Shown here in pieces: positions 1 to 7,133 of a DNA stretch of 19,100 bases. Every line of letters starts with the position of its first letter. The first letter of the stretch is position 1. The translations under genes were made by a program, and so were the position numbers. Below the pieces are notes generated by a model, which was given only the letters and a program-made list of their open reading frames with translations, was not told the origin of the DNA and did not search any database. This stretch comes from Olsenella uli (lineage in GTDB: Bacteria > Actinomycetota > Coriobacteriia > Coriobacteriales > Atopobiaceae), in the NCBI RefSeq assembly GCF_901212675.1, contig NZ_CAAKOQ010000060.1:13330-32429 (forward strand), in the 5' to 3' direction.

Positions 1-218
1 AAGCCGGGCGTGACGCTTGACCTCTCCGAGGCAGCTTCCATTCCCTTTCACGTCATCGACAATTCTGAGAGGGGGGGCGGCCAACGATGCCGCCCAGATC
101 ATCCAGGGCGTCGAGGGGATGATGGGGATCATTCAGCGCGAGCTCGGCATAGCGGCCTCCAAAGACACGTCGCGCTATGCCCGTCTCGTTGTGCACCTCA
201 AGTCTCTCATGCGCCGCA
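1..218 (+). pseudogene. Remnant of a PRD-domain (BglG/LicT-type) transcription antiterminator
   Basis: The reading begins before the window. Frame 1 gives a stretch with GVTLDLSEAASIPFHVIDN, which resembles the end of the first half of a PRD domain (family pattern: acidic residues, then an AxFIALHIVNA-like helix). From about position 80 the likeness continues only in frame 2: DAAQIIQGVEGMMGIIQREL, then RYARLVVHLKSLMRR, matching the PRD motif around the phosphorylated histidine (family pattern RFxTHLKFxxQR). The frame change falls at a run of seven G (71-77); six G would restore one frame. After about 218 the likeness stops and no second PRD follows, so the gene is also cut short. PRD antiterminators control sugar PTS operons; none lies here. 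The assignment is by motif memory, not a search. Confidence 0.6.
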
Positions 219-275
219 CGCGCCCTCTCCCCGCGCGGCCTGTGGCGACGTCCGCTCCCCGCGTACCCTGGCCGG

Positions 276-851
276 CTAGTAGCGCCGGCCCCCGCCGTGT
301 TCCTCGGCAAACTCGCTGATGGGAATGTACCCGCGGTTGGTGAGCACCTCGATGACGAAGGTCTCGCTGCTCGAGTGTGTCTTGCCGTCGCCGTCCTCCC
401 AGGTAGCCTGCGTGACGCGCGTGGGGTAGGTCGTTCCGCTCTCGTCGATGTAGAGGTTGCCGATGAGGTCGTTCTGGTCGTCGAAGGGGTTGTAGGGCGC
501 AAACTCCCAGTGCGACTCGAGGCCAAAGCGCTCCTTCACCGCCTTGACCGCCGCGGCCCCCTGCTGCGCCTGCTCGCTCTCGTGCTGCGGGTTCATGGCG
601 TAGAGGCCCAGGCACACGAGCGCGCCCAGGATGCACGCGCCCACGAAGACGCCCTTCCGCCTGGTCCGCTCGTCCATGGCAAAGCCCCGGTACTCGCTGC
701 GCAGCGTCAAGTAGCGGCGAAAGAGCGCGAAGCCGTTCCAGACGGCCAAAAACACGAAGACCGAGAACACCACCACGATGGCGAAGCCCGACGACGCCGT
801 GTTCGCGTCGACGTAGATGGTGTTGGCGTTGCCTGTCAGCTCGTAGCTCAT
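276..851 (-). CDS. Small two-TM membrane protein of unknown function
   Basis: Predicted 191 residues. I do not recognise the family. Two hydrophobic segments are visible, at about residues 22-44 and 67-86, joined by a basic, arginine-rich loop (FRRYLTLRSEYRG, then DERTRRKG). The remaining C-terminal half, about residues 87-191, is hydrophilic and ends in GGGRRY. This suggests a bitopic or hairpin membrane protein with a soluble C-terminal domain. The reading frame is open further upstream to 1055, but ATG at 851 is preferred: it follows a purine-rich GGGCGGGAACGCGG stretch, and the extra residues upstream are arginine- and cysteine-rich with no structure. It is downstream of another small membrane protein on the same strand, 436 bases away, so co-transcription is doubtful. 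Confidence 0.75.
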   Translation of the reverse strand: MSYELTGNANTIYVDANTASSGFAIVVVFSVFVFLAVWNGFALFRRYLTLRSEYRGFAMDERTRRKGVFVGACILGALVCLGLYAMNPQHESEQAQQGAAAVKAVKERFGLESHWEFAPYNPFDDQNDLIGNLYIDESGTTYPTRVTQATWEDGDGKTHSSSETFVIEVLTNRGYIPISEFAEEHGGGRRY

Positions 852-1287
852 GCGCCCCCCCCCGCGTTCCCGCCCGGAAGCAAACTCGGCGTACCATGGC
901 GAACAGCATTCTGTCGCGCCACAGCCCGGCCGCCGCAGCTCCTGGCATGTCGTCTCGTCTCGGCTTGCCACCAGCTCCGCACGCCGCCGTACCCTGGCGC
1001 ACAGCATATCGCTCGTTCGCAGGCTTCGGAAGTAGGGGATGTCCATGTCGTGCATTCGCGTCGGGGTCGCGGGGCCCGTGGGCTCAGGAATGGGCGGCGC
1101 TGGGCTGTAGCCTGCCGGGTGGCCTCATGCTGTCGCGCTTCGCCCGTGCGCCCTGTGCCGCCCGCACTCGTCCCGCCGCGCTCGCTCCACACACAAAAGC
1201 GCCCCCGCCCCGCTCGACGACCTCGAGCAGCGGCGGGGACGCATCCGTGCCAGCCAATCCAGTGCGGTGTCTCGCTGACAGTTCTCG
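852..1287. other. Gene-free gap with a weak 25-bp direct repeat
   Basis: No convincing gene is seen here on either strand. The one structure noticed is a pair of similar segments at 890-913 and 988-1011, sharing CGTACC(A/C)TGGCG(A/C)ACAGCAT, 98 bases apart. The shorter string CGTACCCTGGC also occurs at 262. Open frames cross the gap, but they are low-complexity and look like chance frames in GC-rich DNA. It may hold the promoter of the 276-851 gene, which would lie just above 851. Confidence 0.4.
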
Positions 1288-1674
1288 CTAGCGGTCCAGC
1301 TCCTTGCGGACGCGCGAGCCAAACGCGGCCGAGAAGGCGCCGACCACGACGACTGATGCCGGCCAGAGCACGTTGATGGGCTCGCCGTCCGGCGTCGTGA
1401 CCAGGATGACGATGGCCGCGATGAGCGCGCAGATGAGGCCCACGACGTTGAGCATCGTGTGCGGCCCCAGCCTGCTCGGCACGTTCGCGCCCTTGATGCC
1501 CTGCGCCGCGGCCGCGATGGAGAGGACGGCGGCAAGGACATCGGCGCAGCCCGCGAGGGAGTTGGGCGTCGAGGTGTTCTGGACGATGAGGATGACCCCC
1601 GTGACCAGCGCTATGAGCGCCACCACCACCTGGATGAAGCTGATGATCTTGAGTTGCTTTCGGGCCTGAGACAT
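1288..1674 (-). CDS. Small four-TM membrane protein of unknown function
   Basis: Predicted 128 residues, almost wholly hydrophobic, with four likely membrane helices at about residues 9-31, 40-58, 70-92 and 97-115. The first residues (MSQARKQLK) and the last (RVRKELDR) are basic, so both ends are likely cytoplasmic. ATG at 1674 is chosen because a good ribosome site, GGGAGG, lies five bases upstream; an ATG at 1698 in the same frame would give an 8-residue extension with no better site. I do not recognise a named family; small four-helix proteins like this are common and mostly uncharacterised. It lies downstream of the antiporter gene on the same strand, but a large hairpin (1791-1873) stands between them, so it probably has its own promoter. 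Confidence 0.75.
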   Translation of the reverse strand: MSQARKQLKIISFIQVVVALIALVTGVILIVQNTSTPNSLAGCADVLAAVLSIAAAAQGIKGANVPSRLGPHTMLNVVGLICALIAAIVILVTTPDGEPINVLWPASVVVVGAFSAAFGSRVRKELDR

Positions 1675-1790
1675 GCGTCCTCCCTTGCCGCCGCGCACCG
1701 CGCGATTCCGTGACTCCTATAGGGTACCCCGGGGCTCGGGGAACATGCGGCGGCGGGGGTGACGGGCAGGGCCACATCAACGACGTCAGC

Positions 1791-1873
1791 GCCGGGGGCA
1801 TGGCTGGGTTTGTTCGGCTTCTGGACCGAGCGAAGCGAGGGAAGCGCCGAACTAACTCAGCCATGCCCCCGGC
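1791..1873 (-). terminator. Large hairpin after the antiporter gene (TTTGTTCG family)
   Basis: Perfect 16-bp arms, GCCGGGGGCATGGCTG at 1791-1806 and its complement at 1858-1873, with an inner 7-bp pair GTTCGGC (1812-1818) and GCCGAAC (1846-1852). It starts 12 bases past the antiporter stop codon. There is no T-run on either strand, so if it ends transcription it is not a classic intrinsic terminator; it could instead protect the mRNA 3' end. The inner motif TTTGTTCG is shared with the hairpin at 16213-16312. Confidence 0.7.
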
Positions 1874-1885
1874 GACCCACAAACC

Positions 1886-3505
1886 CTAGTACTGCGGCCC
1901 GACGGCCGGAGAGCCCGCTATGAAGGCCAGGTCCCCCGCCTCGATGCGCGTATCCCCGTTGGGGATGATCGACTGGTCCCCGCGCTTGAGCATCACGATG
2001 ACGATGCGGCTCGTGTCCGGCAGCTCGCGCAAGAGTTTGCCTGCCCAGCGGTGGTGCTCGCCCACGTGCACCTCGCGCAGCGTGAAGTCGTCGCGCGCCT
2101 CGAACGTGGGAGCGGCATATACCAGCAGGTCACCGGCCTCGATGACGGTGTCGCCACCCGGCACCACGCGCTCGTTGCCGTGTCGCAGGATGAGCACCAC
2201 GATGAGGTCTCGCGGGGTCGGCACGTCGCGCAGCGCCCGGCCGATCCAGGGGTGCGTCGGGTCGACCTTGATCTTGATGAGCGACAGGTCGCTCTCCTCC
2301 TGGAAGTCGTTGAACGTGCGCATGACGTTGGCGTTGGCGTCGATCATGTCGAGGGCGCGCGCGAGTGCGGGCAGCAGCGAGCCCTGCACAACAAGCGACA
2401 ACAGCACCACGACGAACACCAGGTCAAAGATGTTGAAGGGCAGCCACGTCTGCGCGCCCGACGTCACCACATAGAGCGCGAACACGACCGACGCCGCGCC
2501 GCGCAGGCCCGCGCCGGCGGCGATGCCGATCTTGGCGAGGCTCGCGCCAAACGGCCTCAGCACGAGAAACGTCGAGAGCGGCCTGGCCACGAGCGTGAGG
2601 AACGCGAACACGATGATGGCCGACAGTACCACGAGGTGCAGGCGGCTCGGCTGCACGAGCAGGCCGAGCAAGAAGAAGATGGCCATCTGGCAGACCTCGG
2701 TGATGACGTCGAATGTGAGCGCCATGTCGCGCTTGTGCGGGATGTCGGTGTTGCCCAGCCACATACCGCAGAGGTATACCGCCAGAAAGCCGTTGCCGTG
2801 CAGCACCCCCGGCAGCGCGTACGAGACGAGCGCCACCGCGATGAGGAAGATCGTCTCGCCCTGCTCCATGGCAAAGTCGACGCGCTCGAGCGCGATCTCG
2901 GCGAGCTTGCCGATGCCGAGGCCAAACGCGATGCCGATGACGATCTCCTCGGCCGCCATGAGCGGCACGTTGATGTCGGCGCCGACGATGAGGGTCGACA
3001 GGATGACGGTGAGCATGTAGCTCATGGGGTCGTTGGAGCCCGACTCGATCTCGAGCAGGGAGTCGGTGCCGTCGCGCAGCGACAGCTTGGCGCCGCGGAG
3101 CACGTTGAACACGCTCGCGGCGTCCGTCGAGGCTATGACCGAGCCCACGAGCAGGCCCACGAGCCAGTCGAGCCCCAGCACGAAGTGGCAGAACGCTCCC
3201 ACGATGCCGGCGCATACGAGCACACCCGCGGTGGAGAGCAGGATGGCCTGCGGCGCCACCGGCCGCGCCTCGCGCACGTTGGCGTTGAAGCCGCCGTAGA
3301 ACATGATGAACAGCAGGCCGGCGCAGCAGGCGAACTCGGTGAGGGCGTAGTCCCGGAACTGGATGTGTGCTGGTCCGTCGGCGCCAAAGAGCATGCCGAG
3401 GCAGATGAACAGGATGAGCGAGGGAACCGGCAGCTTGCTCGCCACGCGATTGGAGAGCACGCAGATGACGATGACGATTCCGGCCAAAAGCAGGATGTTG
3501 TACAT
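1886..3505 (-). CDS. CPA1-family K+/H+ (or Na+/H+) antiporter with two C-terminal RCK_C domains
   Basis: Predicted 539 residues, a normal length for NhaP2/CvrA-type antiporters. The first roughly 390 residues are about 12 membrane helices. Family landmarks are visible: STDAA at residues 126-130 and the ESGSNDP motif with the conserved Asn-Asp at about 158-159, the ion-binding region of CPA1 exchangers. Two tandem RCK_C (TrkA_C) domains follow, at about residues 403-467 and 470-535; each contains the same GDTxIEAGD turn, so they look like an internal duplication. RCK_C domains usually bind ligands or nucleotides that gate transport. The protein exchanges K+ or Na+ for protons across the membrane; the cation cannot be settled from sequence alone. 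ATG at 3505 has only a weak ribosome site (AGG about 8 bases upstream). It is divergent from the AI-2E-family gene. Confidence 0.9.
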   Translation of the reverse strand: MYNILLLAGIVIVICVLSNRVASKLPVPSLILFICLGMLFGADGPAHIQFRDYALTEFACCAGLLFIMFYGGFNANVREARPVAPQAILLSTAGVLVCAGIVGAFCHFVLGLDWLVGLLVGSVIASTDAASVFNVLRGAKLSLRDGTDSLLEIESGSNDPMSYMLTVILSTLIVGADINVPLMAAEEIVIGIAFGLGIGKLAEIALERVDFAMEQGETIFLIAVALVSYALPGVLHGNGFLAVYLCGMWLGNTDIPHKRDMALTFDVITEVCQMAIFFLLGLLVQPSRLHLVVLSAIIVFAFLTLVARPLSTFLVLRPFGASLAKIGIAAGAGLRGAASVVFALYVVTSGAQTWLPFNIFDLVFVVVLLSLVVQGSLLPALARALDMIDANANVMRTFNDFQEESDLSLIKIKVDPTHPWIGRALRDVPTPRDLIVVLILRHGNERVVPGGDTVIEAGDLLVYAAPTFEARDDFTLREVHVGEHHRWAGKLLRELPDTSRIVIVMLKRGDQSIIPNGDTRIEAGDLAFIAGSPAVGPQY

Positions 3506-3678
3506 GCAAGGTACCTAACGGTCTGGGGTTACCCGATTATGTACCCAATGCCTCGCGTGCGTTCGGTGTGACTTGCCCCGCGTCTGGCGGGAAGGGGGCC
3601 CGCGGGGCCGGGCCTTTGGGTACAGTGGACAGCAACATTGTCGCTCGCGCGTCGCGAGGCGCGCCTTCGAGGTGATTC
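3506..3678. promoter_or_regulatory. Divergent promoter region with a 9-bp inverted repeat
   Basis: This gap separates the antiporter (minus) from the AI-2E-family gene (plus). TGTACCCAA at 3540-3548 is repeated as its reverse complement TTGGGTACA at 3616-3624. Read toward each gene, both copies give TTGGGTACA followed by a possible -10 (TACATAAT toward the antiporter, TACAGT toward the AI-2E gene). The matched copies suggest shared control or a shared core-promoter style. No clear -35 boxes were found. Confidence 0.4.
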
Positions 3679-5277
3679 ATGGTACAGGACAAGCATGTGG
3701 CCCCGAGCGGCCAGCAGGGTACGACGCGCGACGGCCAGCCGGTGCGTGACGAGCGGCCGGCCCGTGGTGACCAGCCAAACGGTGTCGCTCGGCCCAACGA
3801 CCGCGACGCCCAGCCCGCCCGCAACGCGGCGTCGTCCGACAAGCACTCCCTCCAGGTTGCGCAGGTAAAGGAGAAGGTCCTGAAGTCTGCGCAGAAGGCC
3901 CGGGCAAAGCGCAAGGGCTCCGGCCGGCGGCGCTCGGGCGACGGTCGCCCGCGCGGCGGGGACAACCCGTTCATGACCAAGCGCCGCGAGCGCACGAACC
4001 TCTACCCCTCGACGGGCCTCGTTGCCCAGTGGTGCGCCTGCGCGGCCGTGGCCCTGCTGCTCGTCTTCCACTTCAACTACGTGACGAGCGCGCTCGGCGT
4101 CCTGTGGGACATCGTGAGCCCGCTGCTCGCCGGCGCGGCCATCGCCTTCGTGCTCAACCTCGTCATGGAGCGCTGGGAGGCCATCTGGTTCCCGCGCGCC
4201 AAGAGCGGCCCGCTCGCGGCCCTGCGCAGGCCCATCTGCCTGCTGCTTTCCGTGGCCAGCATTGTCGCGGTCATAGCGATCGTGGTCCTGCTCGTCCGCG
4301 AGGAGCTCTTCGACGCCATCTCGGCGCTGTGGCGCGGCGTGCTCTCGGCCAGCGAGGTCGCGGGCGAGACGGTCCAGGCCTCCGGCGCCCCGGCCGACTC
4401 CAACCTCCTGGCGGTCCTGCGCGGCGTGGCCCGCTCGTCCACCGACTGGCAGCGCGCGCTCGAGAGCTTCATCGCCGACTCCGGCGGCGTGAGCGCGGTC
4501 GCCACCTCGCTCTTTGGCTGGGGCGGCAAGCTCGTGAGCGGCCTGCTCGGCTTCATCGTCGCCGTGGTGTTTGGCCTCTACCTGCTCGCGGGCAAGGAGG
4601 CCGTCGTGTCCGGCTTCGACCGCGCGGCCCGGCTCCTGCTCCCGGAGCACGCATACCGCATCGCCGCCTACGTGGCGTCCGTCGCCAACGAGTGCTTCTC
4701 GCGCTTCATCTTCGGCCAGTGCGTCGAGGCCGTGGTGCTGGGAAGCCTCTGCGCCATCGGTATGGCGGTGCTGCGCATGCCCTACGCCGCCACGGTCGGG
4801 CTCGTCGTGGGCGTGGGCGCGCTCATCCCGTACGTGGGTGCGTGGATGGCCGGTGCGATTGGCGCGCTCATCGTGTTCTCTGTCGAGCCGATGCAGGCCA
4901 TCTGGTTCCTCGTCTACCTCGTGGCGCTGCAGGAGGTCGACGGCCACTTCGTGTACCCCAACGTGGTGGGCGCGGCCACGGGCGTCTCGAGTATCTGGGT
5001 GCTCGTGGCGGTGTTTGCCGGCGGCAGCCTGTTTGGCCTGGCAGGCGTGCTGATGTCGGTGCCGGTGGTGGCTACGGTGCAGCGCCTGGTGGGCGAGTGG
5101 GCCGAGGCGCGCGAGGCTGAGCTGGTCCAGCAGCGTGCGGTCGCGACCGACGCGGGGAAGGGCACGTCCGGCGAGAGGGGCGTCACGTCTGGCGAGAAAG
5201 CCGCGACCGTGACGTTCTCGGCCACGCCCGCCGAGAAGCCCGGGGCCGGGGACGACGCAGCCGACGCTGACGCGTGA
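3679..5277 (+). CDS. AI-2E-family transporter-like membrane protein with long charged tails
   Basis: Predicted 532 residues, longer than the usual 340-380 of the family. The membrane core, about residues 115-475, has the family landmarks: a GALIPYVGAWMAGAIGA segment and a C-terminal PNVVGAATGVSSIWVLVAV ... GGSLFGLAGVLMSVPVVATV block. The family was named for export of the signal AI-2 (TqsA), but most members have unknown cargo, some acting as Na+/H+ antiporters. The first 100 or so residues are hydrophilic, rich in Arg, Lys, Gly and Gln with no predicted fold; the last 50 are Ala/Glu/Gly-rich. ATG at 3679 is backed by GAGGTG six bases upstream. A shorter start at 3973 (MTKRRERTN) would remove most of the N-terminal tail but has no clear ribosome site. 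The stop codon overlaps a copy of the 30-bp repeat. Confidence 0.85.
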   Translation: MVQDKHVAPSGQQGTTRDGQPVRDERPARGDQPNGVARPNDRDAQPARNAASSDKHSLQVAQVKEKVLKSAQKARAKRKGSGRRRSGDGRPRGGDNPFMTKRRERTNLYPSTGLVAQWCACAAVALLLVFHFNYVTSALGVLWDIVSPLLAGAAIAFVLNLVMERWEAIWFPRAKSGPLAALRRPICLLLSVASIVAVIAIVVLLVREELFDAISALWRGVLSASEVAGETVQASGAPADSNLLAVLRGVARSSTDWQRALESFIADSGGVSAVATSLFGWGGKLVSGLLGFIVAVVFGLYLLAGKEAVVSGFDRAARLLLPEHAYRIAAYVASVANECFSRFIFGQCVEAVVLGSLCAIGMAVLRMPYAATVGLVVGVGALIPYVGAWMAGAIGALIVFSVEPMQAIWFLVYLVALQEVDGHFVYPNVVGAATGVSSIWVLVAVFAGGSLFGLAGVLMSVPVVATVQRLVGEWAEAREAELVQQRAVATDAGKGTSGERGVTSGEKAATVTFSATPAEKPGAGDDAADADA

Positions 5278-5305
5278 CGAATCATCCGGAGGAAAGCGTG
5301 ACAGG
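5276..5305 (-). repeat. 30-bp intergenic repeat, copy A
   Basis: Read on the minus strand it is CTGTCAC, seven variable bases, then TCCGGATGATT and CGTC. It matches copies at 12561-12591 and 19071-19100 (both on the plus strand) with the same spacing. This copy overlaps the stop codon of the AI-2E-family gene and lies 59 bases before the FKBP gene. Confidence 0.75.
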
Positions 5306-5364
5306 CCCTGCTACCATGGCAGGGCAACGACTCATCAGACAGTATGAGACAAGAAGGAGCACCC

Positions 5365-5793
5365 ATGTCCAACGAGGGCAAGAAGGTCAAGGCGCACTAC
5401 CGCGGCACGCTCGACGACGGCACGCAGTTCGACAGCAGCTACGACCGGGGGGAGCCGCTCGAGTTCACCTGCGGCGCGGGCCAGATGATCGCCGGCTTCG
5501 ACAACGCGGTGAAGGACATGAGGCCCGGCGAGAAGAAGACCGTGCACCTCGAGCCGGCCGAGGCCTACGGCGAGCGCCGCGACGACCTCGTTATCGAGAT
5601 TCCGCGCGAGAACGCGCCCGGCATGGAGAGCCTCAAGGTGGGCGACAAGGTGGCCCTGCGCGGTCCCAACGGCCAGCCCATCCCCGTGACGGTGACCCGG
5701 GTGACGCCGGCCAAGATCGTCGTCGACGCCAACCACGAGCTCGCCGGCAAGCCCCTCAACTTCGAGATCGAGCTCGTGAGCGTGGAGGAGTAG
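5365..5793 (+). CDS. FKBP-type peptidyl-prolyl cis-trans isomerase (SlyD-like)
   Basis: Predicted 142 residues. It has the FKBP fold split by an insert-in-flap domain, as in SlyD: YRGTLDDGTQFDSSYDRGEP at about residues 10-29, GAGQMIAGFDNAVKDMRPGE next, then EAYGER and the flap insert around residues 70-125, closing with FEIELVSVEE. Such proteins speed prolyl bond rotation and act as cytoplasmic chaperones. The histidine-rich metal-binding tail of E. coli SlyD is absent, so a role in nickel handling is not supported. ATG at 5365 is chosen over the in-frame ATG at 5344 because AAGGAG lies 7 bases upstream. It follows the AI-2E-family gene by 87 bases on the same strand, so read-through is possible. 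Confidence 0.92.
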   Translation: MSNEGKKVKAHYRGTLDDGTQFDSSYDRGEPLEFTCGAGQMIAGFDNAVKDMRPGEKKTVHLEPAEAYGERRDDLVIEIPRENAPGMESLKVGDKVALRGPNGQPIPVTVTRVTPAKIVVDANHELAGKPLNFEIELVSVEE

Positions 5794-5843
5794 GCCCGCG
5801 GCCTCGCGACGCGCCGTCTGCCGACTTGCCCACCGGCTGTTCC

Positions 5844-5899
5844 GCTGACGTGCCCTCCGCCTGTTCCATTCGCTTGCCTGCGGCGGAGGGCACGTCAGC
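5844..5899. repeat. 18-bp perfect inverted repeat
   Basis: GCTGACGTGCCCTCCGCC at 5844-5861 pairs perfectly with 5882-5899, leaving a 20-base loop. There is no T-run after it on the plus strand, so it is not a classic terminator. It may add to termination of the FKBP transcript or be a remnant of a mobile palindrome. Confidence 0.7.
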
Positions 5900-5934
5900 T
5901 CGAGAAAAACCGACGGTACAGAGGCAACCCGAGA

Positions 5935-6020
5935 AGAAAACGCCGATGGTACCGATTTGCCCACTTACGAGGCCGTTTTCTCTGCCGTAACTGGGGAAGT
6001 CGGTACCATCGGCGTTTTCT
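5935..6020. terminator. Bidirectional terminator between convergent genes
   Basis: Arms at 5935-5969 and 5986-6020 match at 32 of 35 positions; the outer 21 pairs are perfect. Each arm starts with AGAAAACGCC on its own strand, so the stem is preceded by an A-run and followed by a T-run (GCGTTTTCT) in both directions. It sits between the FKBP gene (plus) and the DedA gene (minus) and can serve both. Confidence 0.8.
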
Positions 6021-6094
6021 AAAGTTTCCGACTCGCTCGGGTTCCTAGCCCGGCCCCTCGGCCAGCGCCCCACTCGGCCCCGGCCCTGTCGCGG

Positions 6095-6727
6095 CTACCC
6101 CCTGCGCTCGCGCAGGTTGGGGATGATGCGCTTGACCACCCAAAACATGAGCGCAACCACCACGATTGCGAGAATCACGTACTTCACGATGTCCGAGACC
6201 CACTCCGCCTCGGCCGTCACCGTCTGCCACGCGCTGCCCGCGCCAAAGCCCAGGCTGCACAGCACGCTGTTCCACACGGCCGAGCCCACGAGCGTGTAGA
6301 GCGCGAACTTGGCCATGTTCATCTTGGCCGTGCCCGCCGGGATCGAGATGAGGCTGCGCACTACGGGGATGCAGCGGCAGATGAGCACCGTGGCCTGTCC
6401 CTTGCGGTCGAACCAGCCGATGGCGCTCGACACGTCGTTGCCCTTGAAGCCCAGAAGGCGCATCGGGCGCGTCTCGAAGAAGCTGGTCAGGCGCTCGCGC
6501 GAGAGCAGGCGGCCCACGCCGTACAGGATGAAGGCACCCACGACCGAGCCTGCCGTCGCGGCGATGATGACGCCCGGCAGCGCCATCGACGTCTGGTGGA
6601 CGAGAAACCCGCCCATGGGCAGGATGAGCTCGCTGGGGATGGGCGGAAAGACGTTCTCCAAGAGGATGAGGGCGGCCACGGCGAGGTAGCCGAACTGGTC
6701 GATGAACGCGAGGAAGGCGGCTTCCAT
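6095..6727 (-). CDS. DedA-family (VTT-domain) membrane protein
   Basis: Predicted 210 residues. The DedA/VTT signature is clear: LLENVFPPIPSELILPMGG near residues 21-39 (the conserved acidic and proline positions of the re-entrant loop), the YGVGR motif, and PVVRSLISIPAGTAKMNMAKF, matching the family SRFxPxxRxxxxxxAGxxxMxxxxF pattern with Val in place of Phe/Ile. Family members flip undecaprenyl phosphate or phosphatidylethanolamine-type lipids and affect envelope stability and pH tolerance. ATG at 6727 is chosen because AGGAGA lies five bases upstream; the frame is open to 6985, but that extension is Arg/Ala/His-rich, low-complexity sequence. It converges on the FKBP gene and is divergent from the transporter operon. 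Confidence 0.9.
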   Translation of the reverse strand: MEAAFLAFIDQFGYLAVAALILLENVFPPIPSELILPMGGFLVHQTSMALPGVIIAATAGSVVGAFILYGVGRLLSRERLTSFFETRPMRLLGFKGNDVSSAIGWFDRKGQATVLICRCIPVVRSLISIPAGTAKMNMAKFALYTLVGSAVWNSVLCSLGFGAGSAWQTVTAEAEWVSDIVKYVILAIVVVALMFWVVKRIIPNLRERRG

Positions 6728-7133
6728 GAATCTCCTGTCGATGGGGGCAGGGGCTGGTACGTCTTTCCAGTCTATTGCCTGGGGCCGCGCGGCCGGTCGT
6801 GCGGGGGCGTTCGGGCCGCCCATCTCCAGCGAAGCCCCACGAGCGGGGCAGCCGCCGCGCATTCGGGCCCGGTGTGCGCGGCGCTCCGCGTGAGCGCGCT
6901 GGCCTACGCGCGCCCGGCGACTCGCGTGCGCGCGGTGGCCCGCGCCCACGAGGCAAACAACGTAGCAGCTAATGAGACAAACCATGCGGTTGGAAATGAT
7001 ACGGCTGCGCCTTGACGGTCCCCTTACAGAAGAGGGGGAGTCCCCTTATGCCTCGTTCGTACTATCAGACCTGGTGTGCACAGATACGCAAGCCGGGGCG
7101 TGCAAGAGCGCTCCCAACACGAAAGAGGCAGAC
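6728..7133. promoter_or_regulatory. Gap upstream of the transporter operon
   Basis: No gene is seen. Bases 6780-6960 are very GC-rich without clear structure. Near the operon, GTCCCCTTA occurs twice (7018 and 7051 area) flanking AAGAGGGGGAG, so the G-run can pair with either the upstream or the downstream C-run, giving two mutually exclusive small hairpins at about 7018-7055. No -10/-35 pair could be fixed with confidence, and no PHO-box-like 11-bp repeats were seen here. Confidence 0.35.

Larger units (their letters stand above)
5794..6094. other. Gap between convergent genes, filled with inverted repeats
   Basis: The gap has no gene. It holds an 18-bp perfect hairpin (5844-5899), a 35-bp near-perfect inverted repeat (5935-6020), and an imperfect tandem pair at 5827-5876 in which TGCCC(A/T)CCG(G/C)CTGTTCC recurs about 24 bases apart. 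Confidence 0.6.

Noticed and set aside
852..1055. N-terminal extension of the 276-851 gene
   Set aside because: The added residues are Arg/Cys-rich without pattern, and a better start with a purine-rich site exists at 851.
2051..3571. 506-residue open frame opposite the antiporter gene
   Set aside because: It is antisense to a clear antiporter, is dominated by His, Arg, Glu and Asp, and has no recognisable domain; GC-rich coding DNA often leaves such frames open.
3529..4947. 472-residue open frame opposite the AI-2E-family gene
   Set aside because: Antisense shadow of a recognisable membrane protein, with low-complexity composition and no ribosome site.
6728..6985. N-terminal extension of the DedA protein
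   Set aside because: Low-complexity Arg/Ala/His sequence; the start at 6727 has AGGAGA at the right distance and begins just before the first family helix.
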